A stretch of 64,000 nucleotides of DNA from JAQGMV01 sp035626595 (GCA_035626595.1 DASPNJ010000047.1:1-64000), one strand, 5' to 3'; positions 25,886 to 35,004 are shown, counted from the stretch's first letter. Numbers and translations: made by a program. The notes: generated from the sequence alone by a model not told the origin.

Positions 25886-25970
25886 ATGGCGCTACGCCTT
25901 GGCGGCGGCAGCAAGCTGACGGCGCAGATAACGGTCCCACGGGTAGAAGATTGTCGGCCGCGCGTGTGCT
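25886..25970 (+). repeat. Junction of two GGDEF-2 flanks (duplication scar)
   Basis: The first ~30 bases (TACGCCTTGGCGGCGGCAGC and neighbours) match the last codons of the GGDEF gene ending at 22885. They run directly into ~55 bases matching the DNA upstream of that gene (about 21511-21565; AGAAGATTGTCGGCCGCGCG). The end of one copy joined to the start of another is what a former tandem duplication leaves behind. Confidence 0.75.
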
Positions 25971-26105
25971 ATGACCGCGCCCGCGGTAATCGTCCTTCTG
26001 ATGTTGTCTATCACCGCACTCGCGACCTCACTGATGGCGCTGCGGTCCGCGGCGAGCTGCTCCACGATCGTCGAGAACGGATTCAGTAACACGATCAGAG
26101 AATGA
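25971..26105 (+). CDS. Possible 44-residue membrane peptide
   Basis: Begins MTAPAVIVLLMLSITALATS with a hydrophobic helix of about 20 residues and a polar tail ending NGFSNTIRE. It shares APAVIVLL with the peptide at 25179. No clear ribosome site. It starts right at the end of the duplicated junction, so a promoter may have come with that DNA. Confidence 0.35.
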   Translation: MTAPAVIVLLMLSITALATSLMALRSAASCSTIVENGFSNTIRE

Positions 26106-26124
26106 GGTTCTAAGGACCTCGCCA

Positions 26125-26940
26125 ATGCGAGAGACTTACACGTCAGGCGCAAGGATTCGCGAAAGGGGTCGAAGGAGGCTTATGCTTGCGGTGGAGCAGT
26201 TCGTCCCGCTTGCCCTCGTGGGGCACGCGCTGCGTAAGCTTCACGCGGCGCACTTCTCCGTTCGCGTTCGCATCGTCATCGAGGACGGAGCAGCCATACT
26301 GCAATTGATGGACGCAGAGAAGGTGCAGCTGGGCGTATTGATTCATGGCGCCCCGCTCAGCAATGAGTTCGAGAGTGTGCACTGGTCTGAGCATGAACTC
26401 GTCGCGGTCGCGGCTCCAACTCACCCAACTTGCAACTGCGCCGGCGCCGATCACAGAGGACGATCTGCGCCCTCACCTCCAGCTTGTCTGGACGCCGCTC
26501 TCTGCCGCGCTGGATAGCTCCGATTCCGGCGTGCATGCGACAGACCGTTGGTACGTCACAGACGTCCAAGGCAAGCGTGAACTCCTGTGCGCCGGCGTCG
26601 GCTGGGGCAGCCTTCGCAGCAGGTCGCTGCAGCGGCCATCGTCGCAGGTCTGCTGACCCGCCTAGAGCTGGAGTCTTGGGTGGGCGGAGATCGTATGCCG
26701 CGGTATTCGACGGATATCGTCCGTCGTAAGAGCACGATCGTCGGTCCGGTCGGCCGCCTGTTGTTCGACGCACTCGCAGGGCGCGTTGACGATCTGACCC
26801 GCGGGCGCCCCAAGCCCGAGGAGACCCGAAAGCAGGAGCGCGTCAATCTTGAGCTACCACCCTTCTACGGATGCTCGTGGGAATGGTGCGCGACGTGTCT
26901 AGGTCTCGCGGCTGTGAGCGCCGACGAAGCGCGCTACTGA
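26125..26940 (+). pseudogene. LysR-family regulator, effector domain only, two frameshifts
   Basis: Three consecutive frames together spell the second half of a LysR regulator: VEQFVPLALVGHALRKLHA and IEDGAAILQLMDAEKVQLGV; then LAQLATAPAPITEDDLRPHL and DRWYVTDVQGKRELLCAGVG; then VAAAAIVAGLLTRLELESW. Frame changes fall near 26420 and 26615. The DNA-binding domain is absent. It is a dead gene that once may have regulated the decayed acyl-CoA genes next to it. Confidence 0.8.
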
Positions 26941-27142
26941 GATAGGCAAGTTACGGAGCACGAAAGATGCGCGCAAGCCCTCCTGGATCGATGCAATGCG
27001 GAGCGGCACGGCGCCGAACTTCGGACGCAACTCAGCGCTGAAAGGAGATCGTCATGCTCGTCGTGGAGCACGCGCTGCGAGAAGCCACAGAAGCCAAACC
27101 GCTGGCGCGTCGCTGCAGTAATGGCGCTCTCCTGCTAGGTGC

Positions 27143-27335
27143 TCATACCGGGTTTCTCTCGATCAGCTGCCGCGCGATGATGATGTGCTGCATTTCGTTC
27201 GTGCCTTCGCCTATGCACATGAGCGGCGCGGCGCGACAGAGCCGCTCTATCGAATACTCCTTCGAATAGCCGTACGCGCCATGAATACGCACTTCTTCGA
27301 GTGCATTCTCGAGGCCGGCTTCGGACATCGCAGGC
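27143..27335 (-). pseudogene. Acyl-CoA dehydrogenase, C-terminal fragment
   Basis: Encodes only the last ~60 residues (RIHGAYGYSKEYSIERLCRA; CIGEGTNEMQHIIIARQLIE), nearly identical to the end of the intact enzyme at 50648. It breaks off within codons for LENALEEV and abuts CitE-like DNA on the other strand, so a rearrangement joined the two. Confidence 0.85.
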
Positions 27336-27895
27336 GTCATCCTTCCGAAAACCGAGTCGGCCGCGCAACTGGTGAAGGCCGCGGCGCTCCTAGGTAAAAG
27401 CGCAACGCCGCTCATTCCGCTAATCGAGTCCGCCGTCAGCATTTGGAATGCACTAGAGATTGCCCGTGCGCCGCGACCGTCTTGCGTTCGGGTCTGTCGA
27501 TTTTCAGCTCGATACAGGCATCGAAAGTGACGACGAGGGGCTCCTCTTCACACGGTCGCAGCTCGTGCTCGTGTCGCGCATCGCGTGCATCGCTGCTCCA
27601 ATCGATGGAGTCACCGTGCAGATCGGCGATATGCCGCAGCTCGGAGCGTGACGTCAGACGCGCCCGCGCGTTGGGGTTCGGCGCAAAGCTCTGCATGCAT
27701 CCAACTCAGGTTCCGAGCGTGGAGCGCGGTTCGCTCCGAGCGAAGAAGAGCCGCTTTGGGCGCGTGCGGTGCTCCACGCCTTCACCCGGGCGGACGGCAG
27801 CGCCGTGCGCCTTCAGGGAAAGCTGATCGATCTGCCGGTCGTCGAACCTGCGCGCCGAGCGCTCGCACAGCAAAACAATACAATAGCTAGCTGTG
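27336..27895 (+). pseudogene. CitE/HpcH-type CoA-ester lyase, truncated with frameshifts
   Basis: Reads GVILPKTESAAQLVKAAALL and PLIPLIESAVSIWNALEIAR, then RLAFGSVDFQLDTGIESDDE in another frame, RARALGFGAKLCMHPTQV in a third, and finally GKLIDLPVVEPARRALAQQ. These are the middle and end of a CitE-type lyase without its N-terminus. The intact relative is at 62659. Confidence 0.82.
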
Positions 27896-28214
27896 CGGCA
27901 CGGCCCGGCTTTGAATACTCCCGCACAGCTTCTGTTACTGGCGGCTAGCCTGCGTCTCACAAGCAGCAAAGAGCTCCACTCCACACGCAAGCACCAGGTC
28001 TGAGTGCATAAGCTAAGCCACGGGTTTCGTTCGACAGCGAGTACTTTAAAGATCGCTAGCCGCGCAACAGCTCTATCTACCCGTCAAGCACGGGGGCCTT
28101 TTTCGGCCATGCTTTGGCACCTTCTCGTTTATTGTCGGATTTATGGGCTGCCGCAATGTCGGCCTCCAGATCGGCCAAGCAGTCTTCCGTGAGAACTCAA
28201 CCGCGAAAATCGCC
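27896..28214. other. Intergenic region before the patatin operon
   Basis: No gene seen. Contains the terminator at 28080 and presumably the promoter of the downstream operon. Confidence 0.4.
28080..28103 (+). terminator. Rho-independent terminator, plus strand
   Basis: CCCGT-CAAGC-ACGGG followed by GGCCTTTTT. A five-pair stem and T-run ending transcription before the patatin operon. Confidence 0.55.
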
Positions 28215-29639
28215 ATGCAAACCGAATCGTCAACTCTGCTGAGATGGGCGGTCGTCGCGCTCACTTTCGTGATGGTGGTCCTGTTGGGCGGATGCGCCAC
28301 GGCGCACTACCCGGTGAACTCAGCGCTGAGCAAGTTCGACCCGCAAGCAGGCTATCGCATGAAGCGGTTCGCGGGCGAACCGGGCGACGAAGAGCTTCTG
28401 GTGGTCTTGACGTTCTCGGGCGGGGGTACCCGCGCTGCAGCACTCGCCTACGGCGTTCTGGAAGAGTTGTCGCGCACTCCGATCACCTGGCGGGGCGAGC
28501 GTAAAAGGCTGCTTGACGAGGTCGACCTGGTCTACGGAGTCTCCGGTGGCTCCATCACCGCTGCGTACTGGGGTTTGCACGGCGATCGGATCTTCCGGGA
28601 TTTTGACGACGCGTTCCTGGGCCGAGACTTCCAGTCCCAGCTGCTGGACGCCGCCGTGCAGATCCCCAACCTGTGGCGCGTGAGTTCGCGCCGTTTCGGG
28701 CGCGGCGATCTGCTGCAGGAGCGACTCGACGCGCAGTTGTTCCACGGTGCGACTTTCGCGGACCTAGCGGCGCGCAAGCGGGGGCCGATGGTCGTGATCA
28801 GCGCCACGGACCTCAGCAATGGAGCAAGGTTCGACTTCACGCAGGATTACTTCGACCTCCTCTGCGCGGACCTTTCCACCTTCCCGGTGGCCAGAGCGGT
28901 TGCGGCGTCCAGCTCCGTCCCGGTCGTCTTCGCGCCGATCTCCCTGTGGAACTATGCCGGCACCTGTGGCTACAGCCCCCCTGCCCTGTTGGCCTCGGCC
29001 AGGGAGGCTCCATCGGCGAGACGCCTGAGCGAAAGCCGCGAGCAGGAGCGCGCGCGGTCCATCGCCGAATACCTCGACCGCGCCGAGAAACCCTACCTCC
29101 ACCTGGTGGATGGCGGTCTGGCCGACAACCTCGCAGTGCGCGGGCTGCTCGAATTGGCCGACTTGGCCGAACGTGGTGATCCGATGGCCTCCGCGAGCCG
29201 ACCGCTGCGGTTCCGGAAGCTCCTCTTCATCACGGTGGACGCTGGCGTGGAGACGAAGCTCCGGATCAGCAAGTCGCCGGACATCCCGGGCTTCGCGGAT
29301 GTGGTCCAGGCTCTGTCCAACATCCCGGTGGACCGCTTTTCCGCCGAAACCCGCCTGCTCTTGCAAGCAGCGTTCGAGAAGTGGCGAACGCAGACGGCGG
29401 CGTCGGCACCGCAGGGGGAAGTCCCGCTGATCTTCACGGCGGAGGTGTCGTTGCGCTCGGTCCCGGATGACCGGCAGCGCGGTCTTCTCATGCTGCTGCC
29501 GACTTCGCTGTCCTTGCCGGCGGAGGACGTTCGCAAGCTGCGAGCAGCGGGCGGACGCCTCCTGCGCGAGTCCAGCGATTACCAGAGGCTGTTGCGCGAA
29601 ATCGGTGCGGGCTCGCAAGCGCCGCAGACGCAACCCTGA
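28215..29639 (+). CDS. Patatin-like phospholipase lipoprotein
   Basis: About 474 residues. A lipoprotein signal ends in VLLGGCAT, so the mature protein is membrane-anchored through Cys. The patatin fold shows the oxyanion loop SGGGTRAAA (near residue 67), the nucleophile elbow GVSGGS (Ser near 107) and the dyad Asp in DGGLADN. It should hydrolyse acyl esters of lipids in the envelope. I prefer the ATG at 28215, which gives a standard signal; an ATG at 28143 would add 24 residues before it. It is first in a three-gene plus-strand group. Confidence 0.85.
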   Translation: MQTESSTLLRWAVVALTFVMVVLLGGCATAHYPVNSALSKFDPQAGYRMKRFAGEPGDEELLVVLTFSGGGTRAAALAYGVLEELSRTPITWRGERKRLLDEVDLVYGVSGGSITAAYWGLHGDRIFRDFDDAFLGRDFQSQLLDAAVQIPNLWRVSSRRFGRGDLLQERLDAQLFHGATFADLAARKRGPMVVISATDLSNGARFDFTQDYFDLLCADLSTFPVARAVAASSSVPVVFAPISLWNYAGTCGYSPPALLASAREAPSARRLSESREQERARSIAEYLDRAEKPYLHLVDGGLADNLAVRGLLELADLAERGDPMASASRPLRFRKLLFITVDAGVETKLRISKSPDIPGFADVVQALSNIPVDRFSAETRLLLQAAFEKWRTQTAASAPQGEVPLIFTAEVSLRSVPDDRQRGLLMLLPTSLSLPAEDVRKLRAAGGRLLRESSDYQRLLREIGAGSQAPQTQP

Positions 29640-29721
29640 ACGCCGTCGTCGTGGCCGCATCACAGCCAAGATATGGCGCCCGCACCCGAAGCCTGCAAAG
29701 TTGAGGAAGAATGCCACCACC

Positions 29722-29880
29722 ATGCGATGGCCCCACACGATGTTCATCCCGGCGACCGTCATCATCGCCGGCACCTTGTCGAGTTCCGCGGCTCTTGCCG
29801 CGGGTAAGTGGCCGCAGCTCAGAGCCTGTGCGAGCGTCGCCGACAAGGATCAACGGCTGGTGCACTGGAGGCTGAGATGA
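29722..29880 (+). CDS. Small exported peptide
   Basis: A 52-residue frame with a signal-like N-terminus (FIPATVIIAGTLSSSAALAA) and a 24-residue mature part with one Cys. Its stop overlaps the start of the next lipoprotein gene (ATGA), which supports translation. No family recognised. A chance frame cannot be excluded. Confidence 0.4.
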   Translation: MRWPHTMFIPATVIIAGTLSSSAALAAGKWPQLRACASVADKDQRLVHWRLR

Positions 29881-31067
29881 ACCCATCGAGCCTGGCGACG
29901 GCCGCCGCCGCTGCGCTCCTGACTTCCGCATGCTCGACCCTGCAGCCTGCAGGCGATCAAGCCGGCAGCACGGCGGTTGACTACAACCGGGCATTCGCGC
30001 GCGCGCGCGACGAGATCACCGTGTTGAATGTGCTTCGCGCCTCCCAGCGCGAACCACTCCAGTTCTCGACCATCTCCAGCGTGCAGGGCGGGCTGAAGAC
30101 CGGTGCATCCGTCATGATCCCGTTCACGAATCTCATCGGAGGCGGAGTGAGCGCCGTGTCGCCGGAAGTGACCATCTCCAGCCGCAATCCGGTGGTGTCG
30201 ATTGTTCCCCTTGCCACCAAGGAGTTCATCCGCGGGATGAGCAAGCCCATCGAGGCCCAGCTGATCGATGACCTGCTGGCACAAGGCTGGAAGAAGGACG
30301 TGGTCCTGCCGCTGGTCGTCGGCGGTGTGGTATGTGCCCACAGGGAGGCTGATCGACAGGACAGGCTGGACGACTACATCAAGATCAATGACGGCGACGA
30401 TGAGCGTCTGGACGACGCATTCCGCCAGGTACTGACCGGAAAGAACGCATTCTCCTTGACCCGCGCACCGACGCTGGCCACCTTGCGCCTTACCAGTAAG
30501 GACGCGCTGTCGTTCATCAAGGATGGCGTAGGACCGAGCCACGAGATCGACTCGGTGACGCCGATCCCAGGCAAGGACGGAGCGGCTCAGGAAGTACTGG
30601 TCAAGGTGGTGGTGCCAGGCAAGGTACAGATCACGGGCTTGGATTTTTCGTCGATTTGCGGTTCCCCCGGCGCAGACGAACGCGTAGGCAACCCGAGTTC
30701 ACGCGAGCCGGCCGATACCTTGAAAGAGGGCGTCGTACTGCGATCGGTTCTCAGCATGTTCCGCTACCTTGGGCAGTCGCAGGCTCTCACGACGAAGCTT
30801 GAGCGGGAGCGATGCCAGGGCTCGGCCGCGCACGAGTCCAGTCCCGTCCTGTTCAGAATTCGACTCGCATGTGACAGCGCAGTGCCACCGCATGCCCTGG
30901 TATCGACGACCTTCCGTGGCCAGACGTTCTACATCGCCCCCAGCCCGGAGGGTGAGGCGAGGGACCGCACTTTGGAGACGCTGTCGCTGCTGAGCTACCT
31001 GGTGGGCCTGCAAACCAGCGAAGCATCCTTGCGCGGGACCAATCCCTTCGTGACGATCACGCAATGA
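29877..31067 (+). CDS. Lipoprotein of unknown function
   Basis: A 396-residue protein with a lipoprotein-type signal (ALLTSACSTL) and a long extracytoplasmic domain, including a Gly-rich SVMIPFTNLIGGGVSAVSPE stretch and a conserved-looking C-terminal TFYIAPSPEGEARDRTLETL. GGAGG precedes the ATG at 29877, which overlaps the small peptide gene by 4 bases. Co-transcription with the patatin lipase suggests a joint envelope role; the family is not known to me. Confidence 0.8.
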   Translation: MNPSSLATAAAAALLTSACSTLQPAGDQAGSTAVDYNRAFARARDEITVLNVLRASQREPLQFSTISSVQGGLKTGASVMIPFTNLIGGGVSAVSPEVTISSRNPVVSIVPLATKEFIRGMSKPIEAQLIDDLLAQGWKKDVVLPLVVGGVVCAHREADRQDRLDDYIKINDGDDERLDDAFRQVLTGKNAFSLTRAPTLATLRLTSKDALSFIKDGVGPSHEIDSVTPIPGKDGAAQEVLVKVVVPGKVQITGLDFSSICGSPGADERVGNPSSREPADTLKEGVVLRSVLSMFRYLGQSQALTTKLERERCQGSAAHESSPVLFRIRLACDSAVPPHALVSTTFRGQTFYIAPSPEGEARDRTLETLSLLSYLVGLQTSEASLRGTNPFVTITQ

Positions 31068-31136
31068 ACGCGGCGGCATCCTGATGCGGCGGCGGGACGC
31101 CTTCCGCCCGTGCGGGACCGGGCGCCCGCACCTCGG

Positions 31137-31940
31137 TCAAACGTAGCCGGCGCCGACCGTCATGGACGCTGACAACGAGCCGTCCCCCTTCGCGGCCACC
31201 TTCAGTACGTCTTCGGGCCGCAGGAGGATGTCGTTCTCGTTCGTGTAGATCGAGACGCCGCGCGCCTTGTACGCAGGATGCGTGGATTGGATGGTGTTGT
31301 TCAGGGCCTGGGGGAAGTAGAGCTGCGTCATGACCAGCGTGCTCTGATTCAGGAACGCGCGCAGGTGGATGTGTGGTGCCCTCGGCGTGTACCAACCCGG
31401 CACGATCGTGCGGAACTTAACCTTGCCGTCCGCGTCGGTGACCTGTGCTCCGCGCAGCCAGCGTTCGCTGTCCTGTTCTTTCACTGCGCCGTTCTTGTCT
31501 GCGGCACTCATCACCGGCATCACGTTGGGGTCATTGAACAGGTAGCCGCTGTATTCCCCTTCGGCATTGCAATGCCAGATAGAGACCAGCGCCCCCGCGA
31601 TCGGGCCACAACCTCCATTCGCGTTGACGAGCCGAAATTCCAGCTCCAGGGGAACGCCTGCCTGCTTCTCCCGGATATCTGAGCGGACGATGCTCTTGTC
31701 GATGTAATAAGGGCCTTGGATCGTGGACGTGGCGACGCGGCACATGTTTATGCCCCCAAGTACGCCGCCGATCTCAGCTGCCTGCTTGACGGTCTGCGCG
31801 GAAGCCGGCGTGAGCAAACCACTCACGGGCGTGAGCGCTGCAGCCAAGGCGCCCCTCAGGACCGTTCTGCGGGTGAGCACGAATTCGTTGGGCGCCTCGG
31901 CATGGGCGTGGTGGTCGGCGTTTTTGTCCAGCTTCATCAT
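31137..31940 (-). CDS. Tat-exported intradiol ring-cleavage dioxygenase
   Basis: A 267-residue protein. A twin-arginine signal (LTRRTVLRGALAAALTP) precedes a dioxygenase domain (GPYYIDKSIVRSDI; IWHCNAEGEYSGY; GWYTPRAPHIHLRAF), with Tyr and His residues placed as in Fe(III) protocatechuate/catechol dioxygenases. Export is unusual for the classic enzymes but typical for this subgroup. The ATG at 31940 (AAAGG upstream) was chosen; the open frame continues into the upstream reductase but that is a separate gene. Last gene of the 31.1-34.5 kb operon. Confidence 0.85.
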   Translation of the reverse strand: MMKLDKNADHHAHAEAPNEFVLTRRTVLRGALAAALTPVSGLLTPASAQTVKQAAEIGGVLGGINMCRVATSTIQGPYYIDKSIVRSDIREKQAGVPLELEFRLVNANGGCGPIAGALVSIWHCNAEGEYSGYLFNDPNVMPVMSAADKNGAVKEQDSERWLRGAQVTDADGKVKFRTIVPGWYTPRAPHIHLRAFLNQSTLVMTQLYFPQALNNTIQSTHPAYKARGVSIYTNENDILLRPEDVLKVAAKGDGSLSASMTVGAGYV

Positions 31941-32007
31941 GGTCTTGCCTTTCTCGTGTGGGTTGGAAACAGGTGTCAGGCAGCTGCTCGTGCGCTGCGC
32001 GAGTCGC

Positions 32008-32852
32008 TTATTCGAGGGCGCGGCTGACCACGACCGACAGGGGCGTGGTGGGCCGGCCCAGCAGCCGCGACAACGTGCGGCTGTCATCGTCCACCGCGCC
32101 GTGGGCCGCATCCGCCTCCCAGCGGCAAGCGCCTGCGCGAACGAAGCGGGAACGCCCGCACCTTCAAGCGCTTGCGCGTAGCCATCCGGGCCAAGGTCGC
32201 GGTAAGGAAGTTCCGTGCCAGCTTGCCGACCGATCTCCGCTGCAAGGTCCGCCGGCGTGTAGCGTTCGTCGCCGGCAAGTCCGTAGAGCTGGTTCTCGTG
32301 CCCCGGCGTCGTGAGCACGATCGCAGCCGTCTCGGCCAGGTCGGTGCGCGCTGCCCCGCCGATGCGGCCTTGACCGGCCGCGCCGATGAACGCGCCTGCA
32401 GCCAGGGCGGTCTTGGCAGACCGTGCATGGTTCTCGATGTACCACCCATTGCGGAGGATGGTGTACGGAATGCCGCATCGGCGCAGCAGGGCTTCGGTCT
32501 CCACATGCTCCGAGGCCAAGCTCAGGGGAGTGGTGTCTGCATGCAGCAGGCTGGTGTAGACGATCCTCCTGACTCCCGCGCGTTCGGCCGCTTCGATGAC
32601 GTTGCGGTGTTGGGCGGCGCGTTGTCCGATCTCGCTAGAGGAGATCAGAAGCAGGGTGCCGATGCCAGCGAGTGCGGTGGCGAGCGTCTCCCTGCGGCCA
32701 TAGTCCGCCGCCCGCGCCGCCACGCCGAGGTCAGCGGCCTACTGGGGCGACCGGACCAGAGCGACGACATCGGACGCCGGGGCCCTGTCTGTCAGCTTCT
32801 CTATGACCAAGCGGCCAAGCTGACCGGTTGCTCCAGTGATTCCATAGGTCAT
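32008..32852 (-). pseudogene. NmrA/QorB-like NAD(P)-binding reductase with in-frame stop and frameshift
   Basis: Starts MTYGITGATGQLGRLVIEKL at 32852, a Rossmann start. Codon 38 after VRSPQ is TAG (32739-32741), after which the same frame continues as AADLGVAARAADYGRRE with full family sequence (SSSEIGQRAAQHRNVIEAAE; TILRNGWYIEN). Near 32120 a frame change is needed to reach ADAAHGAVDDDSRTLSRLLG and its natural stop at 32008. Two independent lesions make it a pseudogene, recent enough to be read throughout. Confidence 0.82.
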
Positions 32853-32869
32853 CTCGTGCTCTCGTGAGA

Positions 32870-33208
32870 TCAAGCGGTTGGGACCGCACGGATCGCGCCG
32901 CTCATGCGCAAGAACGTTCCGTCGGCGTTGGTGATGTGGGTGTGAACGACGCCTTGCGCGAAGTCTTCGACGTGGACGACAGTGGCCTTGGTCTTCTCCT
33001 GCCATGTGACGACAAAAAGGCCCGGACGCAGGTTGACCACTTCGTAGCGGACGGTGTCCTTCATGCCCGCGAATGGACCATCGACTATCTCGAAGGTGAG
33101 CTCGGACGCGGAGTCGAACCTGATCCGCGGCGTGAACTGCGGGAACTCGATGTCGAACACGTGTCCCACAGGGAGCATGGTGGCGTTTGCAATGGAGGTA
33201 TTCATCAT
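32870..33208 (-). CDS. MoaF-like small protein
   Basis: A 112-residue beta-rich protein (FDIEFPQFTPRIRFDSASEL; VTWQEKTKATVVHVEDFAQG) resembling MoaF-domain proteins, lipocalin-like folds often found beside aromatic dioxygenases. No signal peptide. It lies 10 bases after the DODA dioxygenase gene and 17 bases before the broken reductase, within one operon. Role unknown. Confidence 0.75.
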   Translation of the reverse strand: MMNTSIANATMLPVGHVFDIEFPQFTPRIRFDSASELTFEIVDGPFAGMKDTVRYEVVNLRPGLFVVTWQEKTKATVVHVEDFAQGVVHTHITNADGTFLRMSGAIRAVPTA

Positions 33209-33218
33209 GGCTTCAGGA

Positions 33219-34091
33219 TCAGTTCGATGCCTGCTCGCCCGCCGCGAGTCGATCGAACCGGGATGGGCTGGTGTCCTCTCCGAATCGGAAGCTGGACGCC
33301 GTCATGTAGCCCGCGAACAGCTCGCCGTAGACCGGCGTCACGGGCTCGCCCTCGGCAGCGCCGGCGACGACCATCAGGGGCATGAGGTGATCTTCCCGCG
33401 GGTGGTTGAGCCGGGCAAACGGGGCGTCCTCCCAGCGTTGGAGCGCATTGGCGCGCGCCACCGGGTCGGGGTTCATGATTGCGCGTCGCAGCCACGCGTC
33501 GAACGCCTGCGACGGCGCCGCCATCTGCGGTCCGCGCTCGCGCAGGTTGTGCGAGGTGAAGCCGCTCCCGATGATAAGTACGTCCTCGTCGCGCAGTGGC
33601 GCCAACGCCCGGCCGAGGGCCAGGTGCTCGGCGGGGTTCAACGACTCCTTCAACGAGATCTGCACGATCGGCATGTCGGCATCCGGGTAGATCGGCTTCA
33701 TCATGCTGAAGGTGCCATGGTCGAACCCGCGCTGCGGGTCAAGCCGGACCGGCCAGCCAGCCTTGCGCACCAGATCACCGACACGCTCCGCGAGCACTGG
33801 ATCCCCGGGCGCCGGGTACCTGATCTGGTACATCTCCGGCGGAAAGCCGTGGTAGTCGAAGACCATGTCGGGTTCCTTTCCGGACGAGATCGTGAACTCC
33901 GACTCCTCCCAGTGACCCGACACGACGAGAACGGCCTTCGGCTGCCGCGGCAGCTGCCTTGGGATGTCGTGCAACGACGCTTCGAGCAATGTGAACATCT
34001 GGCGCATCGGCCCTGTCATGTAGGGCCAGGGGCCTCCGCCATGAGATAGAAAGTACACCGGCATGCGCCGGGAACCAGAAGGTTGGGACAT
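33219..34091 (-). CDS. DODA-type extradiol aromatic ring-opening dioxygenase
   Basis: A 290-residue class III extradiol dioxygenase. Metal and catalytic His are visible in YFLSHGGGPWPY (residues 13-24), VVSGHWEE, GFDHGTF and NHPREDHLMPL. Length and order match 4,5-DOPA dioxygenase-like enzymes, which cleave catechol-type rings. GGAGG is 5 bases before the ATG at 34091. Second gene of the operon after DoxX. Confidence 0.9.
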   Translation of the reverse strand: MSQPSGSRRMPVYFLSHGGGPWPYMTGPMRQMFTLLEASLHDIPRQLPRQPKAVLVVSGHWEESEFTISSGKEPDMVFDYHGFPPEMYQIRYPAPGDPVLAERVGDLVRKAGWPVRLDPQRGFDHGTFSMMKPIYPDADMPIVQISLKESLNPAEHLALGRALAPLRDEDVLIIGSGFTSHNLRERGPQMAAPSQAFDAWLRRAIMNPDPVARANALQRWEDAPFARLNHPREDHLMPLMVVAGAAEGEPVTPVYGELFAGYMTASSFRFGEDTSPSRFDRLAAGEQASN

Positions 34092-34117
34092 GGTTGCCTC
34101 CGTTGGTAGGTTGCCGG

Positions 34118-34543
34118 TCAGCGCGGCGTGATCGGAGCCTTCTTGGTCCGCCCCCAGATGACGAACAGTTGCAGCGCGATCAGTATGGCGTTTATGGGGA
34201 GCACGCCAAACTCGCCGCGTGAGGCGTGCAGCACCATCGCAAACACCTGCAGCACAGTCGCGCCAATCGCAGCCCACACGGTCAGGTGCGGAGCGATGCG
34301 GGTCAGCGCCGGCAGGATCAGGCCCAGTCCTGCGGCGAGGTCGGCAGCACCGGCGATGCGCACAAGCTGAGGCAGATCGGCCGTCCAGGCCATTTGCTGA
34401 GACAACTCCGCCAGCGGCTTGGTCAGCTTCATGAGGCCCGAAGGGATGTACATCGCAGCCAGCAGAAGTTGGGAGACCCATAGGCTGATGCGCCAGCCTT
34501 TCGGCGCGCTTTGGGGCGGGGTGCTAATACGAGCAGCTGTCAC
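34118..34543 (-). CDS. DoxX-like membrane protein
   Basis: About 141 residues with four hydrophobic helices (QLLLAAMYIPSGLMKL; AADLAAGLGLILPAL; AAIGATVLQVFAMVLH; INAILIALQLFVIW), matching DoxX-like proteins. I take the GTG at 34543, which has GGAGGA 6 bases upstream; an ATG at 34591 would add a non-hydrophobic lead. First gene of the dioxygenase operon. Confidence 0.8.
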   Translation of the reverse strand: MTAARISTPPQSAPKGWRISLWVSQLLLAAMYIPSGLMKLTKPLAELSQQMAWTADLPQLVRIAGAADLAAGLGLILPALTRIAPHLTVWAAIGATVLQVFAMVLHASRGEFGVLPINAILIALQLFVIWGRTKKAPITPR

Positions 34544-34674
34544 GAGAAGTCCTCCAAGTTGATGGACCCGACCATGCAATCGGGGCGCCATCGAGAGAAC
34601 CAGTTCATCTAGATAGTAGATTCCGTCTAGAAAACTGATTTATTCATGGCTTACACGCTGTCATGTGACCACCG

Positions 34675-35004
34675 TCACGGCGGGCGCACTCGAAGCGCTC
34701 CGACTGGGTGATGCCACGCCCCGCAAGTCATCCAGTTGACTTCGCCGGGCCGGATGGGCTGCTCCGAGCCGACGCTGGCGCGGTTCATGATCTCGCCATT
34801 GAACAGATACTTAAGAGTGGAGAGGCCGATCTGCGTACGGTCGCACGTCCACCGTTCCCGGGATCCCAAGTGGGACATCGACAGGGCCGATGTGATCGAA
34901 GAAAATGAATGGCCCCACCATACGTCGTTTGGCGTATGGCAGGACTCTCCCGACGTGAAACCGCCGACATCGCGCCGTCGCTGCGGAATCCGAAGTTCGA
35001 TCAT
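34675..35004 (-). pseudogene. Pirin, frameshifted and truncated
   Basis: Two frames together spell the N-terminal half of pirin: VGRVLPYAKRRMVGPFIFFD and HIGPVDVPLG, then IGLSTLKYLFNGEIMNRASV and IRPGEVNWMTCGAW. The His of the usual HPHIGLST metal site is lost at the frame change, and the C-terminal half is missing. The reading ends in unrelated sequence. Confidence 0.8.

Noticed and set aside
28764..29846. 360-codon minus-strand frame opposite the patatin gene
   Set aside because: Composition is Arg/Gln/His-rich with no domain, and the patatin gene on the other strand has full catalytic motifs.
31137..32723. Single 528-residue fusion of the NmrA-type reductase and intradiol dioxygenase
   Set aside because: The joined frame arises because the reductase is frameshifted near its end; the dioxygenase has its own start, ribosome site and Tat signal.
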